Assembly: GCF_037975245.1 (NCBI RefSeq)
Contig: NC_092581.1
Span: 9,803,303 to 9,867,302 of the forward strand
DNA from: Apostichopus japonicus
Lineage: Eukaryota > Echinodermata > Holothuroidea > Aspidochirotida > Stichopodidae
Reading direction: 5' to 3'
DNA: 64,000 bases
A program made the position numbers and the translations under genes. Shown here one piece after another: positions 58,406-64,000 of the stretch. Numbering within the stretch: the stretch's first letter is position 1; the number at the start of each line of letters is the position of its first letter. The notes under the pieces are model-generated. The model was not told where the DNA came from. It saw nothing but the letters and a program-made list of their open reading frames with translations, and ran no database searches.

Positions 58406-59810
58406 CGTTCATGTGAACACCTTAACCATAACGTCACATTCGGCAACATTAAATTGAATATATGTCACACATTTCTTTTATTTCCGCGTTTTGTGTTTTG
58501 TCCTTCAGATTGTCAAATTACCATTTTCACCGGAAAACAGCCGGCAGATTTGTTTTAAGTGAATATCACTTTCAATCTAAGAGATAAATTGTTCTCATTA
58601 TTGTAGATTCATGTTGTGGCAATCTTGTGCATAATGAACATATACATCTGAATGATGTGTAGCAATGATGCAACCATGTTTATTTTTGTATCATATAGTT
58701 AAATATTATCGAATATCTTTTTTAACACATATTTCGTATGTAAAGGGGAAGGGGTAGGGGAAGGTGGCTTACTGTGTATTGTGGTGAGGCCTTATGAGCC
58801 AAATTTCAAAGCGAGCGTAGTCAGTCGAACAGGAAGCGATCAACTTAAAACTCGAATATTTTGAGAGTTTTGAAGTTACTGCATAATATAAATTGTCTTT
58901 GATCCCTGCCTAATTCGTTATCGAACTGGGAATTGAAATATGAAGTCTTGCACGGTCTATCAACTTATCTAAGGTACGTCAGAATAGATGTATAAAATCA
59001 CAGAAAGTGTCGCTGCTTCTCAAAACACACATCAAAGACAACACTCACATAGCCTATATATACCTGTCACACTGTCACAACCGCTTTAATTTCATTGTTA
59101 CCCTCTCTGTTTATGTTAACTATCGACTTAATGTGCCTTATTCTGGATGAAAGAAAAACTGAACAGCATCCGTATACACGACATCTTTCAAATAACCCGA
59201 GTGTATCTGTCTGTTTGTATGTCTGTCTGTCTGTCTGTGTAGCCAATGGCAAGAAAGGGAAAAGTGGTGATAATGGAATGACCAACAGCAGTATATATTA
59301 TTCTTCATTTAATTCGTATCCATCATTCCGAGATAGAGGGAAACCAAAATTAAATCAAAAGCATAAGAAAGAACCAATAAACAATTTGTTGAACGATTTC
59401 TGTCAAGTTTTAGTGACATCTTATATTTGACGTAATCTATCATAATAGATTTGACGTAATTTATAGCGATAGATTTGACCGATCGCCCTGATTGTCAAGA
59501 TTGTATCGTTGTTAGATCATGAGAATTTAGTTATGCACACAATCAGACCGATTTGATATCATTTTGGGGTATTTTTCTTATGAAAACGTACGTGTGGTCA
59601 ACGTGTTACTGGCTGCTGATGGTATTGATTTACCGGGCGGTAGGGCGGGGTCTGGGGGGTTGAGTAGGTCTGCATATCGTACTGGGCTGCACACTGTCGA
59701 CAACTGGTACTTCGCGAAAACGTGTTTCTAGCTATCAGATCATTTCAACCGATTTTGAGGACATGTCGTGTCAACTCGTACACTTGCTTCACATTTCTAA
59801 AAGTACTATC
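58406..59810. other. No gene recognised
   Basis: A TGTCTGTCTGTCTG microsatellite lies at about 59218-59238. An open frame at 59095-59430 (+) runs through it and has no recognisable domain. Confidence 0.4.
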
Positions 59811-59818
59811 ATTTAAGT

Positions 59819-60162
59819 CAGGGTTTCCCTTACTTTATCCCCCCCCCACCCCACGATACCCCTGTGGATGTCAGAGTTGCCCACGAACCCCCAACTTTTC
59901 GAGACACGATCTGAGTCATTATTATACTATAATACGCATAACAGCCTGTGTCTTTTTCATTATTCAGTTATTTATCCCATGCACGGTACGTTACGCGTAT
60001 GGAACGCGAAAACAGTTTGTCGATAGGTACGACTTTTGTACATTAATAAATTAGTTCGACAAAAAGTACTCTAGTTTTGACTTCCAGAAACGTCTCACGA
60101 ACCCCCTTGGAAGGACTCACGCACCCCCTGGGGGTTCGTGCACCCCAGTTAGGGAACCCCTG
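59819..60162. mobile_element. Small hAT-like element (MITE, 344 bp)
   Basis: The left end CAGGGTTTCCCTTAC and right end AGTTAGGGAACCCCTG are inverted. CAGGGGTTCCCAAAC-type ends are typical of hAT families. The bordering octamers ATTTAAGT (59811-59818) and ATTTACGT (60163-60170) differ at one base. C-rich and G-rich internal tracts (ACCCCC / GGGGGTTCGTG) pair with one another. Confidence 0.75.
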
Positions 60163-60449
60163 ATTTACGTTCTGATTCTCAAAATTTAATCCAGGATATT
60201 GGAAAAGTTCAAAGAAACAATTGGATGTCACCGTGACAGGCGAGTGGTGTTTACAGCAAATTGCTTAATTAACTTTGAGCATGGGTGACCATTAATATGA
60301 CTTCCTAGCATATTGGGAAGCAATACTGATTATTTCTCATGCGTGTGTACGCCACTTTTTTTTTCGCTGCTGTGCAGAGACTGCATGTACCTGTTTTGTA
60401 TAGAAAAGTCACCTAAGATCGATCTTCGGCATGAAAACTGCCCCATTCC

Positions 60450-60665
60450 TCTATACATCAAGACTTTAACCGTTAATGGCGATGTTACGTCAAGGGATTA
60501 TCTCTGCCCCCAGTCCCTTTGACTCCCTTATAATACATCGAGACCTTAACCGTACGGTCATTAAGATGTTACGTCAAGGGATTATCTCTGACCCAGTACC
60601 CTATAATACATCGAGACTTTAACCATACGGTAATGGCGATGTAACGTCAAGGGATTATCTCGAGT
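60450..60665 (+). repeat. Three tandem ~70-bp units
   Basis: Each unit has ATACATC-AGAC-TTAACC, then a GATGT-ACGTCAAGGGATTAT core, then CTCTG-CCCAGT. The third ends in CTCGAGTC. Confidence 0.75.
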
Positions 60666-63600
60666 CTCTTGTAGAGAGACTAGAGGTAGCCTGAGCGTCC
60701 ATTATCTCACTTCAAATATAATTACAACAGAGACCTCGGTTCACAATCACTGTTTGGGACGCCAGGCTTCTAGCTTCCATCGGAGTAAGTTTAACATAAT
60801 GTTGAAGTTACGAACGAAAACCCCTTTCTGACATCGGCTATCCGAAATTGCTTTGCTTGTGCATCTTGTAACGCGACTCCCTGGTTGAGCCAGACTCAAA
60901 CTAACGGTGAACTGTTGATATCGACATTCAGTTTGGTATTCTCTTCCGAAAAGTCACCCAGGAAAGAAACTGGGCATGAAAAACCAAATAACGAACCGAC
61001 TGATCGGCTCTCAACCCCAGTCCCCTTGCATAGGGACTGTGACCGTATTATCATCGTCAAATTTGGCATAGATATTGATACTGATTGAAGTGTAGGACAG
61101 TTTGGACGTCGAACTCTCTGCCTTAAGAGGTACAAAAGGTGTTAGGGGTGTAAGCCCAGGGTGAAAACCGACTGGTGCGCGGGCTCAATTGTGTTTCACT
61201 TATTTCAAACGAGCGTCCTCCCATTTTTAAGTTTTCGACACGGTGATAGTCCTTGACTACACTCCAATAATGACAATTCCACGAAAAGTTCCTCTTTTTT
61301 TATGATAATACGCGTCAAATCGAATTGGGTTTATCTGCCATTTCAAACTCTATAAAGAATCCTCGACGAGATATTGGATGACGTTATCTCATGCCCGGAC
61401 TTCCCCTCTAAATTGTTGCAAAGCTCGGTCGCTATTAGAAAAGTTACTTGTTATTCTCTGTTCTAGCGTCTCAACATTGTCACATTTTCTGGACTTCTTA
61501 AACTGTAGTCCCAAAGCTCCTAAAATTAAAGTTACAGATTGGCCAGTATGTATTGTTACATGACTTAACATTTTAGATAGCTCAGCAACATTTAACCTGA
61601 TCATGTGTAGTAAGTATATCTATTCCCTGTCCAAGGAACTCGTGATACTACCATGACCTAACATCGTCAGGATCATACGGGAAGCTTGAATGTTAGTGGA
61701 TCGATTTCTTTTTGACATTGGGGGGGGGGGGGGGGTGGGGGATTCAGGGTATGCACAAACTCTGAGGTGAGGGATGGCAAACCAAGCGCAAAGTGCGTGC
61801 GCAATCGCCGTGGAAGGGGTTTGGGGGAGGGATGCTCCGTCCTCTTAAGAAATTTTGACAATCGAGTTATTTAATAATGCAAAAAAAATGCTACTTGGAG
61901 ATGAGTTTTTGCCCTTTTCCTCACATGACACAAAATTTTCATATTTGAGATGTGAAAATGAAAATATCCAACTTCCATCGGAAAGAATTTGTAACAATTC
62001 AACAATTAGCCTCAACAACTTAGCCTCTTCAGTTAATGCTTCAATGAGAAAACAAAAGGTTTCTGTTATGGCCATATAATTTATCAAATTTATTGTTTCC
62101 AATCGGTATCTTGAAGTATTTCTACAGCGTTTTGATCGAACATTAATTATGAGACGGGAGAAAAATCATCTTGAAATCAACAGAACCTCTCTTCGTTTCT
62201 TTGAGTGGAGGTTCTTAAGCAATGGAGCTAAGCTTCCGTTCACATCCAAGCAAGTAATATTACCCCCAATGGCAGCGATAGTACCAACTCTACCGAGCTA
62301 CAGACACAGTCATAGCGACATAGCCACGTACATTACATTATTTACGGTAATTAGCTACCTAACGAACTAAAGTTTGTTAGGTCTATATATAACATTGAGG
62401 AGATGATTACATGGGCCCTCCCCCAGTCAAATGTTGGGGAATACATCCCCATTTCCCCGATCTTGTAACTTTGTTTTACAAATTGAAAACCATTTTTGAT
62501 GAACACTTTTCTATTTAATCATTTTTCATGTGAGAAAAAATATATACTTTCTGGCACGCGCATATCAATAAATGGGGTAGGATGATGACATGGCCCCTAG
62601 TCAAATGTTGGGGGATACACCCCCCCCTTCCCGATCTTCCTGAATGCTCAAAGAGGACTGGGGTTGTGCCCAGGATATATATACCTTGGGGGTCTTTCCT
62701 TTAAAAGAACATTGACCGGACTCACAGGCTTGTCAATTGAGCGACTCTGGTATAATGACCACGTGATCATGACTGTGTTACGTCATGTGAAGAGGGTTGG
62801 GAATATATACATTATTCAAATGATCTCGGTCAAAGGTTGATGAGCGATCTGCTCTGTGTATCTTGTATCTGTAAAGAACATCCACTACATTATGTTTACA
62901 GTTTTAATGTCAAGGAAAATGGGAGTTTAGCTCCAGTTGTTTAGTAGATTTCGTGTCCAGGCTCTATCTTGAGTGATTTCTTTCTTGCAATGCTAACCTT
63001 GTGCAGAATAGCGAACTATTATCATATGGCTATAGCCTATATAGAGAACCACAATAGTTGTTGTTTCGATGTAACCGCAGCATGGATTTCCTTGGCTGAA
63101 CGGGGTAATATATGCCGAATAAAGGACTGACTTGTGCAGAATTAAAGAATTGAGGCATACGGCTTCTTTCTATACCTATTATAAATTACCAACTAATGAT
63201 AGGCTATAACCTATATTAAATGTCTGGATTGTTCCTGTGAGGAATAATGTGATGATGACGTCATCTTCTATCTCCAGTTCTATTAGTTGTCCACTGTCAA
63301 ATACGATCAAACGACCCTCTAAAATTGTTTTCTTGGCATCGTGATACAATCAGACACACAAATATGCAGCCCAACATATTTATTCTTCTAAAGGTATTGC
63401 GAATTATTGTTATGGCAACGTGTTGTATTTTGTGATGGAGATGTTTTTCTCTTGACCATGCTTGATAGAGGTGCTGACCTATTGTGCCATTCCATCGTGT
63501 CGTTATGCTATCGGGTCAGTGTGATAGGGGGAGCCGTAACATTGGACCATTCCGATAACGTAATGTATAGGATTTACAATGTAATGGAGAAGCTTGTGAT

Positions 63601-64000
63601 AACAACTCTCTAAAACAGGTAAGAACAAAAATATAAGGCAGGGACTTGAGCATGTCTAAATGTGACGTATTTCGAGTCGCTTGTGCTGGATGTTAAATCT
63701 TCCTTCCCTTTTTTTCTTTTTTTTTTACTTGAAGCATTTTTCAATTCCCATGATCGATTATTTATTCAAGTTTTAAGTATCACCTAATATTGGCGATGTT
63801 TTCGACAACACTGGCGATGTTTACGTTCTTTTTGATAATATAAAAAAGAATCGAACACAGCCATTTCAACATAACGGCGCAGCCTCTTTTGAGGCAAAAA
63901 ACTCTAAGTGGGACGCGACAAAATAGTTTTAAGTAAATGTATGAATCTCGCTATGACGAGCAAAAAGTAGCGTAGGATAACACAAGATATGAAATGTTGC
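60666..64000. other. No gene recognised
   Basis: The stretch contains a G run at 61721-61736 and a two-copy duplication at about 62400-62460 and 62575-62635 (CATGGGCCC and TCAAATGTTGGGG-ATAC). A start-similar copy of the dispersed repeat lies at 63635-63720. Minus-strand open frames at 61389-61604 and 61845-62102 look compositionally protein-like but match no family I know. They are left uncalled. Confidence 0.4.

Overview
This is an animal nuclear genome window: spliced genes with GT-AG introns, BEL/Pao, LINE, SINE and hAT-like elements, and many minisatellites. The protein sequences and repeat types suggest a marine invertebrate. An echinoderm is possible, but that is a low-confidence guess. 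Most of the 64 kb is non-coding.

Two conserved genes can be assembled exon by exon with every reading-frame junction consistent. A sorting nexin of the SNX3/SNX12 type lies on the + strand (4 coding exons, 12491-19609, 166 aa). A complete PPIL6-type cyclophilin lies on the - strand (8 coding exons, 45703 down to 26960, 292 aa). The genes converge and are separated by about 7 kb. The human orthologues SNX3 and PPIL6 both map to 6q21, so the pair looks like old linkage.

Layout: 0.7-1.8 kb is a palindromic satellite-filled element with a target duplication. The interval 7-10.3 kb holds a dead LINE and three hAT-like non-autonomous elements, one nested. At 11.0-11.7 kb there is another hAT-like element with a nested small inverted-repeat element. 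SNX3 runs from 12.5 to 19.6 kb, with tRNA-derived SINEs near its third intron. At 23-25.4 kb a direct duplication flanks a minisatellite. PPIL6 covers 27-45.7 kb, and its introns carry three large tandem arrays, a LINE fragment, a solo LTR and SINEs. At 45.9-46.5 kb a hAT-like element sits about 0.2 kb upstream of the PPIL6 start codon. At 46.75-53.28 kb there is an apparently intact, young BEL/Pao retrotransposon. At 55.2-58.4 kb there is a LINE tail and a nested hAT pair. The remainder (58.4-64 kb) has one small hAT-like element and short duplications.

The most unusual observation is in PPIL6 intron 5. A 3.6 kb array of about 42 tandem ~85 bp units is made from the 3' end of PPIL6 exon 5 and its splice donor. 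Every unit I read repeats exon-end sequence followed by GTAAGT, and most also carry a pyrimidine-CAG acceptor-like motif 32 nt before it. The array therefore looks like dozens of potential 32-nt micro-exons separated by ~53-nt micro-introns, directly downstream of the real exon. All counts, boundaries and comparisons were made by eye, without alignment software.
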